Positions 8,821-20,330 of a DNA stretch of 64,000 bases are shown here, piece by piece. Positions within the stretch are counted from its first letter, which is position 1. Every line of letters starts with the position of its first letter. The stretch comes from Paracoccus lichenicola (lineage in GTDB: Bacteria; Pseudomonadota; Alphaproteobacteria; Rhodobacterales; Rhodobacteraceae), in assembly GCF_009708075.1 (NCBI RefSeq), contig NZ_WMBT01000009.1, positions 94,044 to 158,043 on the forward strand, given 5' to 3'. A model generated the notes under the pieces. The model was not told where the DNA came from. It ran no database searches and saw only the letters and a program-made list of their open reading frames with translations. The position numbers were made by a program, and so were the translations under genes.

Positions 8821-10004
8821 AGGAACGGCCTTCCATGATCGGGCGCAGGCAGGCCCAGATGCGCCAGGACCGAGGCGCCGATGTCGCTGAAGCCCACCAG
8901 ACCCACCTGCCGCGCGCCGACGCCGTGCCCCAGGACCGGCACCCGCTCGCGCGTGTGGTCGGTGCCGTGCCAACTGGGGTCGTTGCCGTGATCGGCGGTG
9001 AAGATCGCCAGATCGCCGGGGTGCAGGGTCGCCAGGAACCGGCCCGCCACCCCGTCGAACCATTCCAGTTGCGCGGCATAGCCCGGAATATCGCGGCGGT
9101 GGCCGAAATTCGTGTCGAATTCGACGAAATTGGCGAAAGTCAGGCTGCCGGGTTCGGCCTGCGTCCCCAGGCGGATCAGGTGATCCGCCAGATCCGCGTC
9201 GGACTTGCCCTTGTGCAGATGGGTGATGCCGCGATGGCTGAAGATGTCGCCGATCTTGCCGATGGCATGGGTCACGCGGCCAGCGCCCTGGGCGATGTCC
9301 AGAATGGTGCGGCCCGGCGGCGCGATGGCGAAGTCGCGGCGGTTGCCGGTGCGGCGGAAGGTGCCGGGAGCCTCGCCTAGGAAAGGGCGCGCGATCACGC
9401 GGCCCACGCGCATCGCGTGCAGCGTGGGGGCCAGCGATTCGCACAGGCCGATCAGCCGGTCCAGGCCGAAGCGATCCTCGTGGGCGGCGATCTGCAAGAC
9501 GCTGTCCACCGAAGTGTAGCAGATCGGCCAGCCGGTGCGCAGATGCTCGGCCCCGAAATCCTCGATCACCTGGGTGCCCGAGGCGTGGCAGTTACCCAGG
9601 ATGCCGTCCGTCCCCGCCAGTTCGCAAATACGCGCGGTGACTTCGGGCGGAAAGGCGGGAATGGTGTCGGGAAAACAATGCCAGTCCCAGGGCACCGGAA
9701 CGCCCGCGATTTCCCAATGGCCCGAGGGCGTGTCCTTGCCGCGGGAGATCTCGGTCGCTGCGCCCCAAAGCCCTTGCGGCGGCACCATCAGCCCGGGCGC
9801 GTCCTGCCCTGACGCCAACCGCACCGCCGCGCCCAGGCCAAGCCGCGCGAGGTTCGGCATGTGCAGCGCCCGCGCCTGCGCGATATGGGCGACGGTGTTG
9901 GCGCCGGTATCGGGCAGATCGCCGTTGAAGAACCCGTCCGCATCGGGCGCGCCGCCGATGCCCACGCTGTCCATCACGATCAGGAAGACGCGCCGGTCCG
10001 TCAC
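8817..10004 (-). CDS. deoB: Phosphopentomutase
   Basis: A 395-residue alkaline-phosphatase-superfamily mutase that converts (deoxy)ribose-1-phosphate to the 5-phosphate. Metal-binding features are MDSVGIGGAPDA at the N terminus, DTGANT, and near the C terminus the NFVEFDTNFGHRRD and FTADHGNDPSW blocks. It begins four bases before the end of deoA and ends overlapping add. In this operon it takes the deoxyribose-1-phosphate made by DeoA toward central metabolism. No deoC aldolase is visible in the window. Confidence 0.95.
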   Translation of the reverse strand: MTDRRVFLIVMDSVGIGGAPDADGFFNGDLPDTGANTVAHIAQARALHMPNLARLGLGAAVRLASGQDAPGLMVPPQGLWGAATEISRGKDTPSGHWEIAGVPVPWDWHCFPDTIPAFPPEVTARICELAGTDGILGNCHASGTQVIEDFGAEHLRTGWPICYTSVDSVLQIAAHEDRFGLDRLIGLCESLAPTLHAMRVGRVIARPFLGEAPGTFRRTGNRRDFAIAPPGRTILDIAQGAGRVTHAIGKIGDIFSHRGITHLHKGKSDADLADHLIRLGTQAEPGSLTFANFVEFDTNFGHRRDIPGYAAQLEWFDGVAGRFLATLHPGDLAIFTADHGNDPSWHGTDHTRERVPVLGHGVGARQVGLVGFSDIGASVLAHLGLPAPDHGRPFL

Positions 10005-11284
10005 GACGCGATCCGTTCGCGGACCAAGGGGCCGGGTTCAGTGCCCTCGCCCAGGCGATAGGCGGCGGTCACGGCGGCGATGGCGACCTCGGCTGCGGTG
10101 TCGTCGGCGGCGTGGACCAGGGCCAGGGGGCGGCCGGGACCGACCTCCTCGCCCAGCTTGGCTAGCATGGACAGGCCGACGCGGGGGTCGATCCCCTCGC
10201 CCGCCCGGACGCGGCCGCCGCCAAGCGCCACCACGGCGTGACCAAGCGCGGTCACGTCGATCTGGGCCACCGGCCCCTCGGGCGTGGGAACGGGGCGGAT
10301 CACCGGGGCGGGCGTCAGGTGCGCATCGGGCCGGTCCAGCAGGTCGGCGGGGCCGCCCTGGGCCGCGACCATGCGGGCGAACACCTCGGCTGCCGCGCCG
10401 GAATCCAGCAGGTCCGCCAGGCCGCCGTCCCCCTGCCCTACCAGCCGCAGCACCTCGGACGCCAGCGCCAGCGTCAGGTCGCGCAGGGCGCCAGGTTCGC
10501 CCCGCAGCACGCGGATCGATTCGGCGATTTCCAGGGCGTTCCCGGCGCTGCGGGCCAGCGGCTGGTCCATGTCGGTGATCAGGGCTGATGTCGCGCAGCC
10601 CGCGCCGTTCGCGGTTTCCACCAGCGCCTGCGCCAGCCGTTGCGAGGATTCGGCCTTGCGCAGGAAGGCCCCCGACCCCGCCTTCACGTCCAGCACAAGC
10701 GCCTGCAACCCCGCCGCCAGCTTCTTGGACAGGATGGACGCGGTGATCAGGTCGATCGACTCCACCGTCGCCGATTCGTCACGGATCGCATACAGCCTGC
10801 GGTCGGCTGGGGCGAAATCACGGCTGGCCGCAACGATGGCGCAGCCCACGGTGCGGGTGATGCGGCGGAAATCATCCTCGGGCTGATCGACGCGGCATCC
10901 GGGGATCGCCTCCAGCTTGTCCAGGGTGCCGCCGGTATGGCCCAGGCCGCGGCCCGAGATCATGGGCACGAACATCCCCCGCGCCCCCAGCAGGGGGGCC
11001 AGCACCAGGCTGACCGCATCGCCGATGCCGCCCGTGGAATGCTTGTCCACCACCGGTCCCGGCAGATCCCAGTGCAGCACATGCCCCGAATCGCGCATCG
11101 CCCGCGTCAACGCCACACGGCCCGGCACACCGATGCCCTTGACCAGCACCGCCATGGCAAAGGCCCCGGCCTGCGCGTCGCTGATGGATCCGTTCGCCAG
11201 GCCCTGCGCGATCAGCGCCGCGCCCGGACCGTCCAGGCCGCGGCCGTCGCGGACCGCCGCGATGACGGGACGGGGATCGGTCAT
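10001..11284 (-). CDS. deoA: Thymidine phosphorylase
   Basis: A 427-residue enzyme cleaving thymidine (and deoxyuridine) with phosphate to the base and deoxyribose-1-phosphate. Family motifs include DKHSTGGIGDAVSLVLAPL, SGRGLGHTGGTLDKLE, the DVKAGSGAF block and the C-terminal PYNP domain. The ATG at 11284 overlaps the cdd stop by four bases; a longer upstream frame is the shadow of cdd. Pyrimidine-nucleoside phosphorylases are close relatives, but the length and the operon support DeoA. Confidence 0.93.
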   Translation of the reverse strand: MTDPRPVIAAVRDGRGLDGPGAALIAQGLANGSISDAQAGAFAMAVLVKGIGVPGRVALTRAMRDSGHVLHWDLPGPVVDKHSTGGIGDAVSLVLAPLLGARGMFVPMISGRGLGHTGGTLDKLEAIPGCRVDQPEDDFRRITRTVGCAIVAASRDFAPADRRLYAIRDESATVESIDLITASILSKKLAAGLQALVLDVKAGSGAFLRKAESSQRLAQALVETANGAGCATSALITDMDQPLARSAGNALEIAESIRVLRGEPGALRDLTLALASEVLRLVGQGDGGLADLLDSGAAAEVFARMVAAQGGPADLLDRPDAHLTPAPVIRPVPTPEGPVAQIDVTALGHAVVALGGGRVRAGEGIDPRVGLSMLAKLGEEVGPGRPLALVHAADDTAAEVAIAAVTAAYRLGEGTEPGPLVRERIAS

Positions 11285-11676
11285 TCCGCCTTCGCCATGT
11301 GCCCGGCGTCGAAGCGCCCCGGCAGCAGTTCGCCAACCGTGGTGGCCAGCGTCGCGCCCTCGGTCGTGGCCAGCAGCACGGGCGTATCGTGCCGCCCGAA
11401 CTCCGCCAGCTTCTGCCGACACCCCCCGCAGGGCGGCACGGGCGAAGGGCTGTCGGCGATCACCGCGACCTCGATCAGTTCCGTCTCGCCCCCAGCGACC
11501 ATGGCGGCGATGGCCCCGGCCTCGGCACAGGTGCCTTCGGGATAGGCCACGTTTTCCACGTTGCAGCCGCGATAAACGGCGCCTGACGCCCCCCGGATGG
11601 CAGCGCCCACCTTGAAGCGGGAATACGGAACATAGGCCATTTCGCGCACTGCGCGGGCGGCATCCAGCAGCGACAT
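11281..11676 (-). CDS. cdd: Cytidine deaminase
   Basis: A 131-residue homotetrameric-type zinc deaminase that turns (deoxy)cytidine into (deoxy)uridine. The zinc site is visible as GTCAEAGA and PPCGGCRQ, with the NVENVAYPEG substrate loop. It is the first gene of the five-gene salvage operon. The ATG at 11676 follows AGGAGAACCGG, the best ribosome site of the operon, so the operon promoter should lie in the 124-base gap shared with the divergent maeB. Confidence 0.95.
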   Translation of the reverse strand: MSLLDAARAVREMAYVPYSRFKVGAAIRGASGAVYRGCNVENVAYPEGTCAEAGAIAAMVAGGETELIEVAVIADSPSPVPPCGGCRQKLAEFGRHDTPVLLATTEGATLATTVGELLPGRFDAGHMAKAE

Positions 11677-11800
11677 CCGGTTCTCCTGTAATCGTTGCGA
11701 CAGTTTCGCGCAGGGATGCGGCCGACGCAAGGTGATGGCTTCTGTTCCCTGCCTGCAGAATGGTTTAACGGTGAACCAGTTCGTACGCGAGGGGGCAAAG

Positions 11801-14080
<2,280 letters not shown>

Positions 14081-14088
14081 TCTTGCGC

Positions 14089-14115
14089 CGGGCGATTCGG
14101 CTTGAGGATCGCCCG
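14089..14115 (+). terminator. Hairpin after maeB
   Basis: An 8-bp perfect stem CGGGCGAT/ATCGCCCG with an 11-base loop begins nine bases after the maeB stop. There is no T run, so intrinsic termination is uncertain. Confidence 0.45.
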
Positions 14116-14139
14116 CCTTGCCGCACTTGCATTGCCGCG

Positions 14140-14195
14140 TTTGCAAACCAAGCGGCCCCGCATGACCTGGTTTGCAGCCTTTTCCGGTTTGCAAA
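14140..14195 (+). promoter_or_regulatory. TTTGCAAA repeats upstream of prpE (ScfR/PccR/RamB-type operator candidates)
   Basis: Two perfect TTTGCAAA palindromes (14140-14147 and 14188-14195) and a degenerate TTTGCAGC between them (14171) lie 120-175 bases before prpE. TTTGCAAA repeats are, from memory, the operator of short-chain fatty acyl-CoA regulators such as PccR of Rhodobacter sphaeroides, which controls propionyl-CoA metabolism. No such regulator gene is in the window. Confidence 0.6.
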
Positions 14196-14313
14196 GGGTT
14201 CCGGCATCAATCTGCTACATTTTGCCACGCGCTTCTCACCTGTTCCGCTAACATCGTTGCGCGGACCCCTGCCGCTTGCGTAACACAGGCGGCAGGAGTG
14301 AGGAGACACCACC

Positions 14314-16206
14314 ATGTCGTATCGCGACACCTATGCCGCCTGGCAGGCGGACCCCGAAGCCTTCTGGCTGGACGCCGCCCGCAAGATCGACTGGGACCGC
14401 CCGCCAAGCCGCGCCTTCTTCGACAGGGGACCGGCGGGGGAATGGTTTGCAGACGGCACGCTGAACGCCTGCTGGAACGCCGTGGACCGCCATGTCGAGG
14501 CCGGGCGCGGCGACCAGCTGGCCATCATCCACGACAGCCCGATCACCCGGTCCTATCGCGGCATCACCTACCGCGAACTGCGCGACCGGGTCGCCAGCCT
14601 TGCCGGCGCCCTGCGCGCCAAGGGCATCGAAAAGGGCGACCGGGTCATCATCTACATGCCCATGGTCCCCGAGGCGCTGGAGGCGATGCTGGCCTGCGCC
14701 CGCCTGGGCGCGATCCATTCCGTCGTCTTCGGCGGCTTCGCGGCCCACGAACTGGCCGTGCGCATCAACGACGCCACGCCCAAGGCGATCATCGCCGCAT
14801 CCTGCGGGTTGGAGCCGGGGCGCATCGTTTCCTACAAGCCGCTTCTGGACCGCGCCATCGACGAGGCTGTTCACAAGCCCGATTTCTGCGTGATCTTTCA
14901 GCGCGAACAAGAGGTTGCGCATCTCATCGAAGGCCGCGACGTGGCCTGGCACAGCTTTCAATACGGCGTCGAACCGGCGGACTGCGTACCGGTCGAGGGC
15001 AATCATCCGGCCTATGTCCTCTATACCTCGGGGACGACAGGCCAGCCCAAGGGCGTGGTGCGCCACACCGGCGGGCATCTGGTCGCGCTCGCCTGGTCGA
15101 TGAAGAACGTCTATGACATCGACGCGGGCGATGTGTTCTGGGCGGCGTCCGACGTGGGTTGGGTCGTGGGCCACAGCTATATCTGCTATGGCCCGCTGAC
15201 CGTGGGCGCGACCACCATCGTGTTCGAGGGCAAGCCCGTGGGCACCCCCGACGCCGCCGCCTATTGGCGGGTGATCCAGAACCACCGCGTGAAAAGCGTC
15301 TTCAGCGCCCCCACCGCGATCCGCGCCATCCGCCGCGAAGACCCGGACGGCACGCTGATCGGCGACTATAACCTGCGCCATTTCAAGACGCTGTATCTGG
15401 CGGGCGAACGCGCCGACCCCGACACCATCCAATGGGCCGAGGAAAAGCTGCGCGTTCCCGTGATCGACCATTGGTGGCAGACCGAAACCGGCTGGCCCAT
15501 CGTGTCGAACCCCGTGGGGATCGAACTGCTGCCGGTCAAGCATGGCAGCCCCTCGGTCCCGCTGCCGGGCTATGACGTGCAGGTGCTGGACGAGGCGGGC
15601 CACCCGGTGCCCCCCGGCACCCTGGGCGCGGTGGCGATCAAGCTGCCCCTGCCGCCGGGCACCCTGCCGACCCTGTGGAACGCCGAGGACCGGTTCACCA
15701 AGTCCTATCTGTCGCATTTCCCCGGCTATTACGAGACCGGCGACGCGGGCTACATCGACGAGGACGGATACCTCTACATCATGGCCCGCACAGACGACGT
15801 GATCAACGTCGCGGGCCACCGCCTGTCCACCGGCGCGATGGAGGAGGTTCTGTCCGCCCATCCCGCCGTTGCCGAATGCGCGGTCATCGGCGTGGCCGAC
15901 AGCCTGAAGGGCCAGATGCCGGTCGGGTTCCTGTGCCTGAAGAAGGGCACGAACACCCCCGACACCCAGGTCGTGAAGGAAGTCGTCGGCATGGTCCGCG
16001 ACCAGATCGGCCCGGTCGCGGCCTTCAGGACCGCTTGCGTCGTGGACCGCCTGCCCAAGACCCGTTCGGGCAAGATCCTGCGCGCCACGATGGTCAAGAT
16101 CGCGGACGGCCAGCCCTTCAAGACCCCCGCAACCATCGACGATCCGGCCGTCCTGGACGAGATCGCCACCGCCCTGCGCGCCGTCGGATATCCGCAGCAC
16201 GCCTAA
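14314..16206 (+). CDS. prpE: Propionyl-CoA synthetase
   Basis: A 630-residue adenylate-forming acyl-CoA synthetase. It activates propionate through a propionyl-adenylate to propionyl-CoA. The AMP-binding motif YTSGTTGQPKGVVR, the DHWWQTETGWPI block typical of PrpE rather than Acs, and the C-terminal KTRSGKILR carrying the acylatable catalytic lysine are all present. The N-terminal ACAS-N segment starts at YAAWQADPEAFW. The ATG follows AGGAGACACCACC. The TTTGCAAA repeats upstream fit propionyl-CoA-linked control. A broader short-chain specificity is possible. Confidence 0.9.
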   Translation: MSYRDTYAAWQADPEAFWLDAARKIDWDRPPSRAFFDRGPAGEWFADGTLNACWNAVDRHVEAGRGDQLAIIHDSPITRSYRGITYRELRDRVASLAGALRAKGIEKGDRVIIYMPMVPEALEAMLACARLGAIHSVVFGGFAAHELAVRINDATPKAIIAASCGLEPGRIVSYKPLLDRAIDEAVHKPDFCVIFQREQEVAHLIEGRDVAWHSFQYGVEPADCVPVEGNHPAYVLYTSGTTGQPKGVVRHTGGHLVALAWSMKNVYDIDAGDVFWAASDVGWVVGHSYICYGPLTVGATTIVFEGKPVGTPDAAAYWRVIQNHRVKSVFSAPTAIRAIRREDPDGTLIGDYNLRHFKTLYLAGERADPDTIQWAEEKLRVPVIDHWWQTETGWPIVSNPVGIELLPVKHGSPSVPLPGYDVQVLDEAGHPVPPGTLGAVAIKLPLPPGTLPTLWNAEDRFTKSYLSHFPGYYETGDAGYIDEDGYLYIMARTDDVINVAGHRLSTGAMEEVLSAHPAVAECAVIGVADSLKGQMPVGFLCLKKGTNTPDTQVVKEVVGMVRDQIGPVAAFRTACVVDRLPKTRSGKILRATMVKIADGQPFKTPATIDDPAVLDEIATALRAVGYPQHA

Positions 16207-16260
16207 CAAAGATTTGCAGAACCAAGGCGCTGCCTCCGCGTTCAGGTGCCGGAGGCACGC

Positions 16261-16641
16261 ATGACCGAAAAACACCTACCCGTCATCGATCACATCCATC
16301 TGCGCTCGGTGCATCTCGACCAGGCCATCCTGTTCTACCAGGCCGCTTTCGAGGCCCTGGGCCGGGGCGACGATGTCAGGATCGGCCGGGACTGGCTGGA
16401 ACTTGACGGCTTCTATCTGGACCAGGCCGACGCCCATGCCCCGCCCAGCCGGATCCACCTGGCCTTCATCGCCCATTCGCGCGAGCAGGTTCAGGCCTTC
16501 CACGCCGCCGGGTTGAAGGCGGGGGGCAGGGACAACGGCGCGCCGGGCTTGCGCGACTATCACCCCGGCTATTATGCGGCCTATCTCTGCGATCCCGACG
16601 GCAACAATATCGAGGCGAAGTTCGACGAACGCGCCGCCTAG
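16261..16641 (+). CDS. VOC (glyoxalase/dioxygenase-fold) family protein
   Basis: A 126-residue single-domain vicinal-oxygen-chelate protein. The N terminus [21 protein letters not shown] and the C-terminal [18 protein letters not shown] are classic for the superfamily, with His and Glu residues in metal-ligand positions. The substrate cannot be predicted. The ATG at 16261 follows GGAGG; a start five codons upstream is less well placed. It lies 54 bases after prpE on the same strand and may be cotranscribed. Its stop overlaps the convergent aroA stop by four bases. Confidence 0.8.
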   Translation: MTEKHLPVIDHIHLRSVHLDQAILFYQAAFEALGRGDDVRIGRDWLELDGFYLDQADAHAPPSRIHLAFIAHSREQVQAFHAAGLKAGGRDNGAPGLRDYHPGYYAAYLCDPDGNNIEAKFDERAA

Positions 16642-17969
16642 CCCAGATCCGCGCCCAGACCCTGCATCAGGGCCACGAAGTCCGGGAAGGACGTGGCGAT
16701 GGGCGCGCCGTCGTCGATGGACACCGGTGCCTCGGCGGCAAGACCCAGCACCAGGAAGGACATGGCGATCCGGTGGTCCAGATGCGTGACCGCCGTGCCG
16801 CCGCCCGGAACGCGGCCCCTGCCGTGAACGGTCAGGCTGTCCCGGGTTTCCGCGACCGTCACGCCATTGGCTTCCAGCCCCCGCGCCATGGCGTCGATCC
16901 GGTCGCTTTCCTTGACGCGCAGTTCCGCCACGCCGTTCATCACCGTCACGCCTTCGGCGAAGGCGGCGATCACAGACAGGATCGGGAATTCGTCGATCAT
17001 GCTGGCCGCGCGTTCGGCGGGAACGGTGACGCCCTTCAGGGGGCCATGCCGGACAACCAGGTCGGCCACCGGCTCGCCCCCTTCCTCGCGCGGGTTCTCG
17101 AAGGCGATGTCCGCGCCCATCTCCAGCAGCGTCACATACAGCCCGTCGCGCGTCGGGTTGCGGCTGACGCCCGGCACGCGGATCTCGGATCCCGGCACGA
17201 TCAGGGCGGCGGCGACCGGAAAGGCCGCGCTGGACGGATCGCGCGGCACGGCGACCGGCTGCGCCCGCAGTTCCGGGCGGCCTTGCAAGGTGATGACATG
17301 GCCGTCAGCGGTCGTCTCGGTGCGGATGTCGGCGCCGAAACCGGCCAGCATCCGTTCGGAATGATCGCGGGTCGGTTCGGATTCGATCACCACCGTCTCG
17401 CCCGGCACGTTCAGGCCCGCCAGCAGGATCGCCGACTTGATCTGCGCGCTGGCGACCGGGGTGCGGTAACGCACGGGCAGCGGATCGGCCACCCCTTCGA
17501 TGGTGATCGGCAGGCGGCCCCCTTCGCGCGCGGTGATCTGCGCGCCGAACAGCGCCAACGGGTCGGTCACGCGCGCCATCGGGCGGCGCGACAGGCTGGC
17601 GTCGCCGGTGAAGGTGGCGGCGATCGGCGTCGTAGCCATCGCGCCCATGATCAGCCGCACGCCGGTCCCGGAATTGCCGCAGTCGATCACGCCCTCGGGT
17701 TCGGAAAACCCGCCCACGCCCACGCCATGCACGGACCATTCGCCGGTCCCCAGCCGTTCGACCTGCGCGCCAAAGGCCGCCATCGCCTTGGCCGTGTCCA
17801 GCACGTCCTGGCCTTCCAGAAGGCCGGTGATCCGCGTCTCGCCCACCGACAGCGCGCCCAGGATCAGCGCGCGGTGGCTGATCGACTTGTCGCCCGGAAC
17901 CGTCGCGACCCCGCGCAGGGCGCCGCTGCGGCGGGCGGTCATGGGGCGAGGCTCGGACGAATGGGACAT
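16638..17969 (-). CDS. aroA: EPSP synthase, class II (CP4-like)
   Basis: A 443-residue enzyme joining shikimate-3-phosphate and PEP in the chorismate pathway. Class II motifs are visible: PGDKSISHR with Lys28, SAQIK, RDHSE and NPTR. The overall sequence closely resembles the Agrobacterium CP4 enzyme. At the position of CP4 Ala100 this protein has Gly101 (GNSGTG instead of GNAATG), the residue type found in ordinary sensitive enzymes. The ATG at 17969 gives MSHSSEP, matching the CP4 start; a GTG two codons upstream is possible. It converges with the VOC gene. Confidence 0.95.
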   Translation of the reverse strand: MSHSSEPRPMTARRSGALRGVATVPGDKSISHRALILGALSVGETRITGLLEGQDVLDTAKAMAAFGAQVERLGTGEWSVHGVGVGGFSEPEGVIDCGNSGTGVRLIMGAMATTPIAATFTGDASLSRRPMARVTDPLALFGAQITAREGGRLPITIEGVADPLPVRYRTPVASAQIKSAILLAGLNVPGETVVIESEPTRDHSERMLAGFGADIRTETTADGHVITLQGRPELRAQPVAVPRDPSSAAFPVAAALIVPGSEIRVPGVSRNPTRDGLYVTLLEMGADIAFENPREEGGEPVADLVVRHGPLKGVTVPAERAASMIDEFPILSVIAAFAEGVTVMNGVAELRVKESDRIDAMARGLEANGVTVAETRDSLTVHGRGRVPGGGTAVTHLDHRIAMSFLVLGLAAEAPVSIDDGAPIATSFPDFVALMQGLGADLG

Positions 17970-18051
17970 GGGCACACCTGTTGATTGCGCGGGTCTTTTA
18001 CCGCTGGCGCGCGGCCTCTGCCACCCCTAGAACGGCGGGACGGAGGCCCCC

Positions 18052-18726
18052 ATGAACGAACTGGATACGCTGCGGGCGCTGGCGGATGCCGGCAAGGCCA
18101 AGGAAATGCTGGCCTATCACAAGGCGGCGCGGACCTATCTGGGGGTGACGAACCCGCAGATCGACGCGTTGGTGGCTGATTGGCGCGCGGGTCTGGACGT
18201 AGAAGGCCGGGTGGCCCTGGCCCGCGCCTTGTGGGACAGCGACATCCACGAGGCCCGCATTGCCGCGGCCAAGCTGCTGACGCAGGCCCGCATCCGCCCC
18301 GACGAGGCCGCGTGGGCGCTGATCGCCGGGTGGGTGCCGGATTTCGACGGCTGGGCCATCGCCGACCACGCGATGATCGCCGGGCAAAAGCGGCTGGTGG
18401 CCGATCCCGCGCGGCTGGATCAGGTGGAAGCCTGGCTGGACCACCCGAACCCGTGGACCCGCCGCGCGGCCCTGGTGGGCACCCTGCCCTGGGCCAAGAT
18501 GAACAACCCCAAGCCCGGCGATTTGGCGCAGCGAGAACGCGTGCTGGACTGGGCCGCGCGGCTGGCGGACGACCGCGACCCCTTCATCCAGAAGGCCATC
18601 GCCGGGTGGCTGCGCGACCTGTCGAAACGCGACGCGCCCCGCGTCCGGGCCTTTCTGGCCGATCACGGGGCGCGGATGAAGCCCGTCGCGCGCAAGGAAG
18701 CCCTGCGGCTGGTTCAGGAGCGATAG
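18052..18726 (+). CDS. DNA alkylation repair protein (AlkD-like glycosylase)
   Basis: A 224-residue all-helical HEAT-repeat protein of the AlkD family, which excises N3- and N7-alkylpurines without base flipping. The family pattern is seen in LWDSDIHEARIAAAKLL, the WVPDFDGWAIADHA segment, and WTRRAALVGTLPWAK followed by DRDPFIQKAIAGWLRDLSK. The ATG is preceded by GGGACGGAGG. The 3' end overlaps the convergent lipoprotein gene by 13 bases. Some AlkD paralogues lack activity, so the enzyme assignment is by family only. Confidence 0.83.
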   Translation: MNELDTLRALADAGKAKEMLAYHKAARTYLGVTNPQIDALVADWRAGLDVEGRVALARALWDSDIHEARIAAAKLLTQARIRPDEAAWALIAGWVPDFDGWAIADHAMIAGQKRLVADPARLDQVEAWLDHPNPWTRRAALVGTLPWAKMNNPKPGDLAQRERVLDWAARLADDRDPFIQKAIAGWLRDLSKRDAPRVRAFLADHGARMKPVARKEALRLVQER

Positions 18727-19217
18727 ACCTCGATCGTCGGCAGGTCGGTCAGCGACACGCCCAGCAGTTGCAGCGCGGGCAGCGATACCTGCGATCCGCC
18801 GCTGGCCGGGCCGTCCAGCGGGATCAGATCGACCTTGGCCGACTTGCCGGTCGCGGGATTGACGATCCGCCCGATGCCGCGTTCGCTGACCAGAGGCGTC
18901 TTGATCCAGAACCCGCCCTCGGTCGGATCGCCCAGCGAGGCGATGGTGCTGCCCAGCTTCGTCTCTGCCGCCTGCGCGGGTTTCGCGGCGGCGGCGCGCT
19001 GCTCGGGCGTGGTCGTGTCCAGTTGCGCCACTGTTGCCCGCGCCGCCGGGCGCGGCGCGGGCGCGCGGGTGACGGCGGCCGCGGCGGCCACCTGTTCCGT
19101 GGTCATCCGCGTCTGCGGCGCCGCGGCAGGGCGGCTGGCCGTCATCGCCCCCTGGGTGCAGCCCGCCAGCAGGCCCGCGGCCAGGATCAGCGTCGGCAGG
19201 GCGGTGGTGATGCGCAT
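18714..19217 (-). CDS. Putative lipoprotein of unknown function
   Basis: A 167-residue protein with a lipoprotein signal: basic start, hydrophobic ALPTLILAAG, then the lipobox LLAGC near residue 20. The mature part begins with a long Ala/Pro/Arg/Thr linker (residues about 25-90) and ends in a compact domain of about 75 residues (GGFWIKTPLVSERGIGRIV, VDLIPLDGPASGGSQVSLPALQLLGV). The compact part resembles nothing I can name. The start is supported by AAGGAAC. A longer open frame upstream is the moaA shadow. It is probably membrane-anchored by lipidation. Confidence 0.75.
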   Translation of the reverse strand: MRITTALPTLILAAGLLAGCTQGAMTASRPAAAPQTRMTTEQVAAAAAVTRAPAPRPAARATVAQLDTTTPEQRAAAAKPAQAAETKLGSTIASLGDPTEGGFWIKTPLVSERGIGRIVNPATGKSAKVDLIPLDGPASGGSQVSLPALQLLGVSLTDLPTIEVYRS

Positions 19218-19322
19218 AGATTGTTCCTTCTGTCTCGTCGCCGTTACCCTAGCCCGCAGGTCGCGATCCCGTCCAGCCGGTCGCCGCTTGTCTGTGGCCC
19301 CCTGCGCGCCTAGATTAACGCC

Positions 19323-20330
19323 ATGCAACAGGCGGCCCCCCTCATCGACCCTTTCGCGCGGCCGATCACCTATCTGCGGGTGTCGGTCACGGACCGCTGC
19401 GATTTCCGCTGCGTGTATTGCATGGCCGAACACATGCAGTTCCTGCCCAAGGCCGAGCTGCTGACGCTCGAGGAACTGGACCGCCTGTGCAGCGCCTTCG
19501 TGGATCTGGGCGTTCGCAAGCTGCGCATCACCGGGGGCGAGCCGCTGGTCCGTCGCAACATCATGTCGTTCTTGCACGCCATGTCGCGCCACCTGGGCGC
19601 GGGCCTGGACGAACTGACCCTGACCACCAACGGCAGCCAGCTTGGCCGATACGCCAGCGAACTGGCGGATTGCGGCATTCGGCGCGTGAACGTGTCGCTG
19701 GACACGCTCGACCCCGACAAGTTCGCCGCGATCACCCGCTGGGGCCGGTTGCCGCAGGTGCTGGACGGCATCCGCGCCGCCGCCGCCGCAGGGCTGCGGG
19801 TCAAGATCAACGCCGTCGCGCTGAAGGGCGTCAACGACAGCGAATTGTTCGACCTGGTCCGCTGGTGCGGCGACCAGGACCACGACCTGACCTTCATCGA
19901 GGTCATGCCCATGGGCGATCTGGGCAACGAGGATCGGCTGGACCAATACTGGCCCCTCTCCGACCTGCGTGCGCGGCTGGCCGAACGCTTCACGCTGCTG
20001 GACCTTGCCGAGCGAACCGGCGGCCCCGCCCGCTATGTCCGCCTGCTGGAAACCGGGCAGAAGATCGGCTTCATCACGCCGCTGACCCACAATTTCTGCG
20101 AAAGCTGCAACCGCGTGCGCCTGACCTGCACGGGCGAATTGTTCATGTGCCTGGGGCAGGAAGACCGCGCCGACCTGCGCGCGCCGCTCCGGGCGTCAGC
20201 GGAAGATGCGTTGGTCAAGGACGCCATCCGCGCGGCCATCGCCCGCAAGCCCAAGGGCCACGACTTTGACTATTCCCGCCAGACGGTCGCCGGCCAGATG
20301 TCCCGCCACATGAGCCACACCGGGGGGTAG
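19323..20330 (+). CDS. moaA: GTP 3',8-cyclase (MoaA)
   Basis: A 335-residue radical-SAM enzyme that starts molybdenum cofactor synthesis by cyclising GTP, with MoaC. The N-terminal radical-SAM cluster motif is CDFRCVYC, the SAM site is [10 protein letters not shown], and the second iron-sulfur cluster is carried by [13 protein letters not shown]. It ends in Gly-Gly, the functionally required MoaA tail. The terminal TAG is also the first base triplet of a 23-bp inverted-repeat arm shared with convergent ispG. No other mo genes are adjacent. Confidence 0.96.
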   Translation: MQQAAPLIDPFARPITYLRVSVTDRCDFRCVYCMAEHMQFLPKAELLTLEELDRLCSAFVDLGVRKLRITGGEPLVRRNIMSFLHAMSRHLGAGLDELTLTTNGSQLGRYASELADCGIRRVNVSLDTLDPDKFAAITRWGRLPQVLDGIRAAAAAGLRVKINAVALKGVNDSELFDLVRWCGDQDHDLTFIEVMPMGDLGNEDRLDQYWPLSDLRARLAERFTLLDLAERTGGPARYVRLLETGQKIGFITPLTHNFCESCNRVRLTCTGELFMCLGQEDRADLRAPLRASAEDALVKDAIRAAIARKPKGHDFDYSRQTVAGQMSRHMSHTGG

